A stretch of DNA of 64,000 nt from Burkholderiales bacterium 70-64 (GTDB lineage: Bacteria; Pseudomonadota; Gammaproteobacteria; Burkholderiales; Burkholderiaceae_E), in assembly GCA_001898645.1 (NCBI GenBank), contig MKUQ01000027.1, forward strand, positions 1-64,000, read 5' to 3'. The position numbers and the translations under genes are program-made. Positions 45,439-53,291 of the stretch are shown here, one piece after another (the stretch's first letter is position 1; each line of letters opens with the position of its first letter). A model generated the notes under the pieces. That model did not search any database and was not told the origin of the DNA. It saw nothing but the letters and a program-made list of their open reading frames with translations.

Positions 45439-46177
45439 CGGGGGCATCGGCGCACGCGCACGGACGACATCCTTCCTGGTCGACTCCGACGTGCTGCTCG
45501 ATGCGGGCACCGGTGTCGAAGACCTCACGGTCGACGAGCTGGCGGCCATCGACCACGTCTTCCTCACCCATTCGCACCTGGACCACATCGCCGCGCTGCC
45601 GCTGCTCATCGACTCGGTCGGCAACCTGCGCGACAAGCCGCTAGTGGTGCACGCGCTGCCCGAGACCATCGCCGCGCTCAAGACCCACATCTTCAACTGG
45701 GTCATCTGGCCCGACTTCACCGAGATCCCGCACTACGAGCACCCGTGGATGGTCTTCGAGCCGCTGTCCATCGGCTCCATCGTCGACCTCGGCGGGCGCT
45801 GGGTGCGCAGCCTGGCGGCCAGCCACACCGTGCCGGCACTGGCCTTCCATACCTACACCGAGGAGGCCGGCCTGGTCTTCTCCGGCGACACCGGCCCGAA
45901 CGACGAGTTCTGGCGCCAGGTCAACGGTGTGCCCAACCTCAAGTACCTCATCATCGAGACCGCTTTCGCCAACCGCGAGCAGGATCTCGCCGTCACCGCC
46001 AAGCACCTGTTCCCCATCCAGCTCGGCCAGGAGCTGGCCAAGCTGATGCGCGAGCCGCAGATCCTCATCACCCACCTCAAGCCCTCCGACCGGGAGACCA
46101 TCACCAAGGAGATCGAGGCCTGGGCAGGGCGGTTCTCGCCGAAGGTGCTGGTGGGCGGGGAGGTGCTGGAGCTGTAG
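45413..46177 (+). CDS. Class II-type 3',5'-cyclic-nucleotide phosphodiesterase (MBL fold)
   Basis: A 254-residue metallo-beta-lactamase-fold hydrolase. The metal motif is FLTHSHLDHIAALP, with further ligands in AASHTVPALAFH, SGDTGPNDEFW and LITHLKPSDRETI. The opening MKVRVLGCSGGIG is typical of class II cyclic-nucleotide phosphodiesterases (PDEase_II). Its ATG lies inside the end of the cyclase gene, so the enzyme that makes and the enzyme that should destroy a cyclic nucleotide are translationally linked. The alternative is a generic MBL hydrolase. A perfect palindrome GGGGCGATCGCCCC follows its stop. Confidence 0.82.
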   Translation: MKVRVLGCSGGIGARARTTSFLVDSDVLLDAGTGVEDLTVDELAAIDHVFLTHSHLDHIAALPLLIDSVGNLRDKPLVVHALPETIAALKTHIFNWVIWPDFTEIPHYEHPWMVFEPLSIGSIVDLGGRWVRSLAASHTVPALAFHTYTEEAGLVFSGDTGPNDEFWRQVNGVPNLKYLIIETAFANREQDLAVTAKHLFPIQLGQELAKLMREPQILITHLKPSDRETITKEIEAWAGRFSPKVLVGGEVLEL

Positions 46178-46214
46178 GGGGCGATCGCCCCGGGGCGGCA
46201 GGTTCCGGCTGCGC

Positions 46215-46499
46215 TCAGGCGATCCACTTCGACAGCGCAGTGAAGGCGCCGAGCGCCACCACCACGATGCCGCCCAGCCGGATGGTCAGGCGCGGCTCGA
46301 TGGCGCGGACCTCGGCGCGCAGCGCCTGGATCTCGGCCCCGATCGTCAGGGTCGCCTCACGCAGATCGCGGCCGGTTACCAGTTCTGCCGTTTCGTGGGC
46401 GTCGCGCATCGCCTGCGACATCGCCTTGGCCTGCGCTTCCGGCACGCCAGCCTCGCGCAATGTCTCGACGAACTTCAACGTATCGAAAGTGACCACCAT
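46215..46499 (-). CDS. DUF1640 / CCDC90-like coiled-coil membrane protein
   Basis: A 94-residue protein beginning MVVTFDTLKFVETLREAGVP. The conserved part AQAKAMSQAMRDAHE is followed by a predicted coiled coil (about 40–70) and a C-terminal membrane helix (about 75–92). This plan matches small bacterial DUF1640 proteins, often found in several copies and near mobile genes. The ATG at 46499 is preferred over an in-frame GTG 15 bases upstream. Its function is unknown. Confidence 0.75.
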   Translation of the reverse strand: MVVTFDTLKFVETLREAGVPEAQAKAMSQAMRDAHETAELVTGRDLREATLTIGAEIQALRAEVRAIEPRLTIRLGGIVVVALGAFTALSKWIA

Positions 46500-46830
46500 T
46501 GCCTCGATCTCCACCGCGGCAGTCTACCGCACGGTTCGAGGGCACGTTGCATTTGCTCTCCCCTGGCCGGTCTACGACTTGCGGTCGAAGGTCGGTCGAG
46601 TGCGGTGGCCTGCTGGCCGGCACGCGGCAGCCACCAACAACGTGGCGGCTGCGGATACCCGAACTCGTCACTTCGGGGTGACGCAGATCGTCACCATGTG
46701 CACGAATGTTGCCGGCCGCGAAGACCGTCCGAACGCATGCAGCTGCCGGGTGGCCGCCCCGGTGTGACGGATTGCACACGGCCACGTTGCGCCCGCCGTT
46801 CGTCGATGCGCCGCCGCCGTTCGTATGCGG
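46500..46830. other. Intergenic region before pilA, no gene
   Basis: No credible protein or RNA gene is visible. The DNA is less GC-rich than the flanking cyclase genes. The heptamer CACGTTG occurs three times between here and the pilA leader (around 46542, 46781 and 46834), the last within the sigma-54-like promoter. Binding sites of an activator such as PilR would be expected here but I could not define them. Confidence 0.4.
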
Positions 46831-46845
46831 TGGCACGTTGCCTGC
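46831..46845 (+). promoter_or_regulatory. Candidate sigma-54 promoter of pilA
   Basis: TGGCACGTTGCCTGC has the GG-N10-GC spacing, a perfect -24 element TGGCACG and an imperfect -12 element. The start would be near 46857, about 49 bases before the pilin ATG. Type IV pilin genes are often transcribed by RpoN with PilR, so the location supports the call. Confidence 0.55.
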
Positions 46846-46905
46846 GTCTACCCGCGTGAGTCGATGCCCTCGACCCACAACCCAATCACCCAATCGGGAG
46901 TTGAG

Positions 46906-47328
46906 ATGATGAAGATGAGCAGGCAGATGCAGAAGGGTTTCACCCTGATCGAGTTGATGATCGTTGTGGCGATCATCGGCATTCTGGCGGCGGTGGCGCT
47001 GCCGGCGTATCAGGACTACACGGTGCGGGCGCGGGTCAGCGAAGGTCTGTCGCTCGCGAGTGGCGCGAAGGTCACCGTCGCCGAGAACATTGCCAACGAC
47101 GGCGCCACGACCAATGCCTGCCGTGGGGTGAACACGGCTGTCGGCGGTCATGTGGCGACCTTGGCGTGCGCCACGGGCACGCTTACCGTGACGATGGACA
47201 CTACAGCGAAGGGCGTTGCCCTCACGCTCACGCCGGGCACGCCCGGCAGCGGTCCGGTGGCTTGGACCTGCGCCGTCACCAGTAACGCCAACAACAAGTA
47301 CGTCCCTGCGGAATGCCGCATCCCCTGA
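46906..47328 (+). CDS. pilA: Type IV major pilin
   Basis: A 140-residue prepilin. A leader of 11 residues ([11 protein letters not shown]) is cleaved before Phe12 in [28 protein letters not shown], shown here as a motif split over residues 11–38. Glu16 is the conserved Glu5 of mature pilins. Four cysteines are present, the last two (WTCAVT and PAEC) probably bounding the D-region loop at the C-terminus. The ATG at 46906 is followed by a second at 46909. The Pil–Chp chemosensory genes that control pilus motion are 5 kb downstream. A hairpin terminator follows. Confidence 0.93.
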   Translation: MMKMSRQMQKGFTLIELMIVVAIIGILAAVALPAYQDYTVRARVSEGLSLASGAKVTVAENIANDGATTNACRGVNTAVGGHVATLACATGTLTVTMDTTAKGVALTLTPGTPGSGPVAWTCAVTSNANNKYVPAECRIP

Positions 47329-47379
47329 TGTAGCAGCAGCTGTCAGGCGAATCCTGGCGGCTGCGTCTAGGCTGAAGAC

Positions 47380-47413
47380 GAAGAGGGGCGCACCGCAAGG
47401 TGCGCCCCTCTTC
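47380..47413 (+). terminator. Hairpin terminator of pilA
   Basis: GAAGAGGGGCGCACC (47380–47394) pairs perfectly with GGTGCGCCCCTCTTC (47399–47413) around a GCAA tetraloop. The U tract is poor, so 3'-end stabilisation of the abundant pilin mRNA is as likely as intrinsic termination. Confidence 0.7.
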
Positions 47414-47502
47414 GCTGCCAGAGACGGCGTTGATGCAGTATCGCGCGGGCTGCCCGAGCCGGCCCGACGGTTGATTGTCAGTCGAGGAAATCTTCAAGCG
47501 CT

Positions 47503-49392
47503 ATGGCGTGGAATCGATCCCGGAACCTCGGTGTGCAGATGGCGGGATTCGTTGCATTCGCCGTCGTGTACTATGCGCCGCATCTGGTCGCGTCGGCTTC
47601 TCTTGTTGACGCCCCGGCCGGGATCCGTACCCTCATGGCCGAGGCGTTGGCACGGCCTACGGTGCAGGCGGAGCTAGCGCGCCACCTGACATTGGGTCAC
47701 CTGCTGCCGTTGTGGGCCTGCTATGCGTTGCTGAGCTGGCTTTCGCGCCGGTTCGCGGCCGCGACTGGCATCAGATCGGCTTTCTCGAAGCTACTATTTC
47801 TCTTGGCCGGATGGGTGGCCTTAGTAGCGGGGAACCGGATTGCGTTTCCCCTCTCCAGCTATTCGATCGTGTTCGAGGCTGTTGCCGGACCAGTCGCCCT
47901 TGTTGCTGCTGCGGCCGCGCTGGCCGCGGCGACGACCGTCGCCCTGTACGCATCGATCCGACCAAGGCGCCTAGCCCGTTTTTCCGGAGCCATTGCAGTT
48001 CTCGGTTTGGTGTTGGGAGCTGCCTTGCCGCGCCATGTCCCCGTCGCTGCCGCGGCGCAGGCGCGCAACGTGATCGTGATCGGCATCGACTCCCTCTCCG
48101 CCCGTGCGATGAAGGACGACGGGGAACTCCTGCCGAATCTGGTTGGGCTTCTTTCGCAAGGGACGGCCTTCGAGCGTGCGTACACGCCGCTCGGACGCAC
48201 TTACCCCGCTTGGGTCTCGATCCTGAGCGGACGCTCTCCCGCGGACCATGGGGCGATCTTCAATCTGCGTGGGCTCGAACAAGCCGATCGATCTGACCTG
48301 GTGTCCAGCACGCTTCAGGCGGCGGGCTACCGGACCGTCTTCGCGATTGACGAGCGCCGATTCTCGAATATCGACGAGTCGTTCGGCTTCGATCGTGTCG
48401 TCGGCCCGAAGGCCGGGGCGCTGGATTTCCTGCTGCAGGGATTCAACGATACGCCGTTGACCAACCTGTTGCTCCAGACCCGTCTTGGGGGCGTGCTCCT
48501 TCCGCACTCCTGGCTCAACAGCGCCTCCTTCGCGAACTACGACGAACAAGGGCTCGTGGACGAGACTGTGGCGGCGCTTTCCGGCGCGCCCAAGGTGTTC
48601 TTGGCGGTACATTTCGAGTCCGCGCACTATCCGTACAAGTCGCGGCATGCGGCACCTCGCACCGGCGATTCCAACCGCTTTCGCGCTGGCTACGTCGCGG
48701 CGCTCACGGTCGTCGACTGGCAGATCGGCCGTCTCATGTCGGCGCTGCGTGACAACGGCTATCTGGAAAACGCGCTGGTCATCGTATTGTCCGATCACGG
48801 CGAGAGCCTAGGCGAGGCTGAAGGCGAGATCAGCAGCGCGTCGGGGAGGTCGCAGATCTCCGGCTATGGACATGGCGCGGACATCCTGAGCGAAGACCAG
48901 AGCCGCGTGGTGCTCGGCCTGGTGCCGTTCGAGAATGGTCGCCCTGCGGCGAGTGCCGGCGTGCGCACCGACCAGGTGTCGCTCACCGATGTGCGCGCGG
49001 CGATCGAACACTATGTCGGGACGGGAGCCGTCAGCCTGGACGCAGCGAGCCGTTGCATGACGGTAGAGACCGGCATCCGATTCGCCGCCGCGGCGAACTT
49101 CCTGACGCTCGACGAGCGCAAGCTTGCCCGCGAAGGGGCGGGTTACTACGAAATCGACGGGCACGGACGGCTGCACCTGCGCGAAAGCATCCTTCCTCCA
49201 CTGGTCCGGGCCAAGGATGTCGGCCTGAGGTGCCGGGACCGGATCACGTATTACTCGCCCGCGTCGGGCCGCTACCTTGCATACAGCCTCGATGCCTCGG
49301 GCAGGCAACTCACCGAAATCCGGCCTGCCCGGGAAGACATCGAGCGCATCGATGCCTACCGGGCCCGCCTCGACCTCGCCGCGAGGGGGTGA
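47503..49392 (+). CDS. Alkaline-phosphatase-superfamily (sulfatase-like) membrane enzyme
   Basis: A 629-residue protein with about five membrane helices in the first 185 residues and a periplasmic sulfatase-fold domain after. The metal site begins VIVIGIDSLSARAM, the probable nucleophile threonine is in PLGRTYPAWVSILSGRSP, and VLSDHGESLGEAEG and GYGHGAD supply further ligands. The plan is that of phosphoethanolamine or phosphoglycerol transferases. It lies between pilA and an O-antigen-ligase-like gene, so modification of pilin or of its glycan is a reasonable inference. The GC content is lower than in neighbouring regions. The substrate is unproven. Confidence 0.8.
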   Translation: MAWNRSRNLGVQMAGFVAFAVVYYAPHLVASASLVDAPAGIRTLMAEALARPTVQAELARHLTLGHLLPLWACYALLSWLSRRFAAATGIRSAFSKLLFLLAGWVALVAGNRIAFPLSSYSIVFEAVAGPVALVAAAAALAAATTVALYASIRPRRLARFSGAIAVLGLVLGAALPRHVPVAAAAQARNVIVIGIDSLSARAMKDDGELLPNLVGLLSQGTAFERAYTPLGRTYPAWVSILSGRSPADHGAIFNLRGLEQADRSDLVSSTLQAAGYRTVFAIDERRFSNIDESFGFDRVVGPKAGALDFLLQGFNDTPLTNLLLQTRLGGVLLPHSWLNSASFANYDEQGLVDETVAALSGAPKVFLAVHFESAHYPYKSRHAAPRTGDSNRFRAGYVAALTVVDWQIGRLMSALRDNGYLENALVIVLSDHGESLGEAEGEISSASGRSQISGYGHGADILSEDQSRVVLGLVPFENGRPAASAGVRTDQVSLTDVRAAIEHYVGTGAVSLDAASRCMTVETGIRFAAAANFLTLDERKLAREGAGYYEIDGHGRLHLRESILPPLVRAKDVGLRCRDRITYYSPASGRYLAYSLDASGRQLTEIRPAREDIERIDAYRARLDLAARG

Positions 49393-49395
49393 ACG

Positions 49396-50652
49396 ATGCA
49401 GCGTTCGGTTGGCTGGCTGCCTCCCTTGGCCTTCGCGTTGCTGGTTTTTCTGGCGATCGATAACTACGGTGCCTCGCCGAACGGCTACAACCGCCAAGTT
49501 GCCGGCTACGTCTTCGTTGCAGCTGCAACGTTGCTCGTCGGTGCCATGATTTCGGAGCGTCGCTTGCACATCGGGCGTCGTCGGTTGTTCTGGACGTGTG
49601 CTTTTGCAGCCTCGGTCGCGGTCTCCCTCTGGGGAACACCCAACCTCTATTGGTCACTCAACCGGATCCATCTCTACTACGGCGTCCTGTTGCTGGGAGT
49701 TGCCCTGTACCTCCTGCATGCCGGCTCCGTGGGCAGTGCGCTGGGCAAGTACCTCTTTCTCGTCCCGCTGGTGCATGTGGTATTTCTCGCCCATGTGGTC
49801 TTCTGGGTCGTCTCGATGCAGGCCGGCCCGGATCTGCCGCCGACCGGCTCTCCGCACTACGCCAATATCCGGCATTTCGCATACCACGGCTTCATCGCAG
49901 CGGCATGTGCGACATCGCTCTTCGTTGTGGCGAGGAAGTTGCAGGCGACGGCGTTTGTACTGACGACTGCGGCGTTGTTTGGAATCATCCTGCTCGGTGG
50001 ACGAGGGGCGCTTGCCGCTTGGCTAGCGTTCGTGGCGGTCATGCTGGTGTTCAGCGCACGCCGCACGGGTTTGCTGGTATTCAGCGGCATGGCATTGCTG
50101 GTCTCTGCAGGAGTGGTCTATTTTCTGGGCGCCACCGAGTTGGTCCGTGCTCCCAGCCTCTTCTATCGGTTCGAGAGCGGTGCCGGTCGCGTCCTTTACG
50201 TTGCAGACCGGCTCGAGGTGTGGGCGCAGTCGGCCGGCGCGATCCTGCAGCGACCCTGGTTCGGATACGGTCCGGAGGGCTTTGCGCTCTCGGGCTGCTG
50301 CAACAGGGCCCTCCTGCAGCCGCACAATTTCGTGCTGCAGTTCCTGCTGGAATTCGGTGTCATCGGATGCACTCTGCTCACGGTGCTGTGTGCGGTCGTC
50401 TGGCGGGAATGCGGCGGCCTGCGTGCTTTTGCCGGCAATCGCTGGTCGGAGGCGCCCCGGGAATTCGTGATCCTCGCCGCAATCCTGGTCGCCTTCCTTG
50501 CCTATGCGCTGATCGACGGACTGCTTTATCACGCGATCCCGCTGGTGCACTTCGCCTTGTTCGTCGCCTTGTTCCTCGGCGCGATGCAGGAACGTCTCAC
50601 CCGACAAGCCGGGCTGCTCGATCCGGCCGCGGCAACCCCCTCGGCCGGGTGA
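49396..50652 (+). CDS. O-antigen ligase / Wzy-family membrane protein
   Basis: A 418-residue polytopic protein with about ten to eleven helices. The large periplasmic loop contains the signature RPWFGYGPEGFALSG and QPHNFVLQFLLEFGVIG, shared by O-antigen ligases, Wzy polymerases and pilin oligosaccharyltransferases (TfpO/PglL). It starts three bases after the sulfatase-like gene, so they are one unit. Being two genes downstream of pilA, like tfpO in Pseudomonas, it may glycosylate pilin. Lower GC supports acquisition from elsewhere. A role in lipopolysaccharide instead cannot be excluded. Confidence 0.82.
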   Translation: MQRSVGWLPPLAFALLVFLAIDNYGASPNGYNRQVAGYVFVAAATLLVGAMISERRLHIGRRRLFWTCAFAASVAVSLWGTPNLYWSLNRIHLYYGVLLLGVALYLLHAGSVGSALGKYLFLVPLVHVVFLAHVVFWVVSMQAGPDLPPTGSPHYANIRHFAYHGFIAAACATSLFVVARKLQATAFVLTTAALFGIILLGGRGALAAWLAFVAVMLVFSARRTGLLVFSGMALLVSAGVVYFLGATELVRAPSLFYRFESGAGRVLYVADRLEVWAQSAGAILQRPWFGYGPEGFALSGCCNRALLQPHNFVLQFLLEFGVIGCTLLTVLCAVVWRECGGLRAFAGNRWSEAPREFVILAAILVAFLAYALIDGLLYHAIPLVHFALFVALFLGAMQERLTRQAGLLDPAAATPSAG

Positions 50653-50841
50653 AAATCGGTTGCGGCTTCGGGACGGAGGAGCGGCTGATACGTATGGCCG
50701 ATACCGCGCCCTGCGCGTGCGCGCTACCGTGTCGCGATGGACCACGATCACGACACCGACTGCAATCTGCGGTGTTCCGGCTGTATTAGGCAAATCTGAC
50801 CGCTCGCTCCGGCGAGGTCGCCAGAGCGGCCGTCGGCGCGC

Positions 50842-51531
50842 TTACCGGACCGCGGAGGAGGGCGGGATAGACGCGCTTTGCTGCGCCGCTTCGAAGGCCT
50901 CGACGATCTTTCGCGCCCGCGATTCGATCTCTGCGAGCCCCGCACACCCGCCCTCACGCCCCTCCCCGAACACCGCCGTGATCACCGCCACCGCCGCCGC
51001 ACCGGCAGCGGCCACCTGCCCGGCATTGCCCGCATCGATGCCCCCGATCGCCACCGGGTACAGCCCCGACGCACGCGCCTGGGCGAAGAGGGCCAGCGGC
51101 GCGCGCACCGCGCCTGGCTTCACCGCCGAGAGGAACACGCTGCCGAAGGCGCAGTAGTCGGCGGCCTGGCGCGCGGCGAGCGCGCGTTCGAGCGAGTCAT
51201 AGCACGACACGCCCACGATCGCATCCGGTCCGAGCGCCCGGCGCGCCGCTGCCGGGTCTTCGTCGTCGCGGCCCAGGTGCACGCCGTCGGCTGCCGTGTC
51301 CTGTGCCAGCGCCACGGAGTCGTTGACGATGAAGAGGGCGCCGCCCGCGCGGCAGGTTTCCGCCAGTCGCCGCGCCTGGCGCAGGCGCGCCGTGCCTTCG
51401 AGCATCTTGCTGCGGTACTGCACCGCCGAGGCGCCGCCCCGCACGGCTGCCGCCACTGCCTCGACGAGCCAGTCGTCGTCCGCGCTGTCCGGCGTCAGCG
51501 CGTACAAGCCCGCAGGAAGGCATTTTTTCAC
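50842..51531 (-). CDS. thiE: Thiamine-phosphate synthase
   Basis: A 229-residue TIM-barrel enzyme joining the pyrimidine and thiazole halves of thiamine. GLYALTPDSADDDWL opens the barrel, VQYRSKM carries the pyrimidine-site residues, and VSCYDSLE with FGSVFLSAVKPGA follow. The start is taken as the GTG at 51531, which has CAGAGGAAAAC seven bases upstream. It is divergent from rubredoxin. A 190-base gap to the O-antigen-ligase-like gene shows no clear feature. Confidence 0.93.
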   Translation of the reverse strand: MKKCLPAGLYALTPDSADDDWLVEAVAAAVRGGASAVQYRSKMLEGTARLRQARRLAETCRAGGALFIVNDSVALAQDTAADGVHLGRDDEDPAAARRALGPDAIVGVSCYDSLERALAARQAADYCAFGSVFLSAVKPGAVRAPLALFAQARASGLYPVAIGGIDAGNAGQVAAAGAAAVAVITAVFGEGREGGCAGLAEIESRARKIVEAFEAAQQSASIPPSSAVR

Positions 51532-51719
51532 GTTGTTTTCCTCTGAGATGCCTGTGCGTTCATCGCAACATCGGGGCCATTGGTCGGCGATGAAAGGTGG
51601 GGGTCGGGGGCCGAGGTTACCATCGGTGCACGGTCCGCCTTCGGGAGGGCCGTGGCGGTACACATAACGCAGCACCGGCCCGACGAGGCGGTGCGATAAG
51701 CCAGCCTGAGAGGACGACG

Positions 51720-51908
51720 ATGAGCGACGCGCCCGGCGCAGGGTTTCGCACGTGGATGTGCCTGATTTGCGGGTGGATGTACGAAGAGGAGAAGGGATGC
51801 CCCGAGGAGGGCATCGCTCCGGGCACCCGCTGGGAGGACATCCCGCCCAACTGGACCTGCCCGGAGTGCGGCGCGCGCAAGGAGGACTTCGAGATGGTGG
51901 AGCTGTGA
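51720..51908 (+). CDS. Rubredoxin
   Basis: A 62-residue rubredoxin that carries one electron on a single iron held by Cys14, Cys17, Cys47 and Cys50 (MCLICGWMYEEEKG and NWTCPECGARKEDFE). The ATG at 51720 begins the pil–chp gene series, with pilG starting two bases after the stop. Rubredoxin before pilG is a recurrent betaproteobacterial order, but no functional link to pili is known to me. It may serve an alkane hydroxylase or oxidative-stress reductase elsewhere. Confidence 0.95.
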   Translation: MSDAPGAGFRTWMCLICGWMYEEEKGCPEEGIAPGTRWEDIPPNWTCPECGARKEDFEMVEL

Positions 51909-51909
51909 C

Positions 51910-52335
51910 ATGAGCGGGGCCGACGGGCTGACGGGCCTGAAGGTGATGGTGATCGACGACAGCAACACCATACGCCGCAGCGCCGAGATCTTCCTGAAGC
52001 AGTCCGGCTGTCAGGTGATCCTGGCCGAGGACGGCTTCGATGCGCTGGCCAAGATTGCCGACCACGATCCCGACCTGATCTTCTGCGACATCCTGATGCC
52101 GCGGCTCGACGGCTACCAGACCTGCGCGCTGATCAAGAAGAGCCCCAGGTTCCGCGCCATCCCGGTGGTGATGCTCTCGAGCAAGGACGGGCTGTTCGAC
52201 CGCGCGCGCGGTCGCATGGTCGGCTCCGATCAGTACCTCACCAAGCCCTTCACCAAGGACGCCCTGCTGCGCGCCGCCGGCGACTTCGCCCGCCGCGCCG
52301 GCGCGCCCGCGGACCTCGCCAGAGGCGCCGCCTGA
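51910..52335 (+). CDS. pilG: Twitching motility response regulator PilG
   Basis: A 141-residue single-domain receiver. The acidic pocket is in VMVIDDSN, the phospho-acceptor is Asp60 in DLIFCDILMPRLDG, and the switch residues are in VVMLSSKDG and TKPF. In the Pil–Chp system PilG promotes pilus extension. It begins two bases after rubredoxin, suggesting tight coupling. The next gene pilH is 44 bases away with its own AAGGAG. Confidence 0.93.
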   Translation: MSGADGLTGLKVMVIDDSNTIRRSAEIFLKQSGCQVILAEDGFDALAKIADHDPDLIFCDILMPRLDGYQTCALIKKSPRFRAIPVVMLSSKDGLFDRARGRMVGSDQYLTKPFTKDALLRAAGDFARRAGAPADLARGAA

Positions 52336-52379
52336 CCCCATTCGTTTCCAGCATCCCGAGTACGCATCAAGGAGCCCGC

Positions 52380-52748
52380 ATGCCCGCACACAAGATCCTG
52401 GTCGTCGACGATTCGCCGACCGAGCGCTATTTCCTCGCCGACCTGCTCACGAAGAAGGGCTACAAGGTGATCACGGCCGAGAACGGCCAGGAGGCAATGG
52501 CGAAGGTCAAGGTCGAACGGCCCGCCGTGGTGGTCCTGGACGTCGTGATGCCGGGGCAGAACGGCTTCCAGGTCACCCGCGCGCTGTCGCGCGATCCCGA
52601 GACGCAGGCCATCCCCATCATCATCTGCACCAGCAAGGGCAACGAGACCGACCGGATCTGGGGCCTGCGCCAGGGCGCGCGGGAATATCTCGTGAAGCCG
52701 GTCAAGCCGGAAGAGTTGCTGGCGCGGGTGGCCGACCTGGCCCACTGA
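52380..52748 (+). CDS. pilH: Twitching motility response regulator PilH
   Basis: A 122-residue CheY-like receiver. It starts MPAHKILVVDDSPTERYFL, with the phospho-acceptor at Asp54 in VVVLDVVMPGQNG, a threonine-containing ICTSKGN segment and the lysine in VKPVKPEEL. PilH is thought to act as phosphate sink or retraction regulator opposite PilG. It is followed two bases later by pilI. Confidence 0.93.
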   Translation: MPAHKILVVDDSPTERYFLADLLTKKGYKVITAENGQEAMAKVKVERPAVVVLDVVMPGQNGFQVTRALSRDPETQAIPIIICTSKGNETDRIWGLRQGAREYLVKPVKPEELLARVADLAH

Positions 52749-52750
52749 TC

Positions 52751-53269
52751 ATGGCCGATCGCAAGAACCTGCGCGAGTTCCAGGCCCGGCTGTCGGAGCG
52801 GCTGCGCCAGGCCGCTTCCGGCCCGCCGCAATCGGCGCGCCTGGGCGTGCAGGTCGGCGCGCGACGCCTGCTGGTCGACCTGTCGGACGCCGGCGAGATC
52901 GTGGCGCTGAACCGGGGGATCACGCCGGTGCCGCTCACGCAGGAGTGGTTCCGCGGCCTGGTGAACCTGCGCGGTTCGCTGTACGGCGTTTCCGATCTCG
53001 CGCGCTTCGAGGGGCACGAGCCGGCGCCGGTGACGAAGGCGACGCGGCTTCTCGCGTTCTCCTCGCGGCTGAATCTCAATGGCGCGATCGTGGTCGATCG
53101 CATGCTGGGGCTGCAGAACACCGCGGCGATGACCGAGGCGGCTGCGGGCGACGAGCCCAAGCCGTCGTGGCTGGGTCGCCACTGGGTCGATGGCGAGAGC
53201 CACCGATGGACGGAGCTGAGACTCGAGGAGCTGGCGGGCGACGAGCGATTCCTCGCGGTGAATCGCTGA
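52751..53269 (+). CDS. pilI: CheW-like coupling protein PilI
   Basis: A 172-residue CheW-domain protein that links PilJ to the ChpA kinase. The core has [19 protein letters not shown] and [21 protein letters not shown], the typical conserved NLRG turn. Sequence order and length match PilI in Pil–Chp operons. pilJ starts 22 bases downstream. Confidence 0.92.
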   Translation: MADRKNLREFQARLSERLRQAASGPPQSARLGVQVGARRLLVDLSDAGEIVALNRGITPVPLTQEWFRGLVNLRGSLYGVSDLARFEGHEPAPVTKATRLLAFSSRLNLNGAIVVDRMLGLQNTAAMTEAAAGDEPKPSWLGRHWVDGESHRWTELRLEELAGDERFLAVNR

Positions 53270-53291
53270 CCCGCATCGTGGAGAAACGACA

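Noticed and set aside
45415-45440. tRNA T-loop-like sequence GGTTCGAGTCC
   Set aside because: It lies within the overlap of the cyclase and phosphodiesterase genes and no cloverleaf can be formed around it.
46178-46200. GGGGCGATCGCCCC palindrome as a terminator or operator
   Set aside because: It has no loop or T run, and perfect short GC palindromes are expected by chance in such DNA.
50653-50841. A small gene between the O-antigen-ligase-like gene and thiE
   Set aside because: Open frames there have no ribosome site, no third-position bias and no recognisable sequence.
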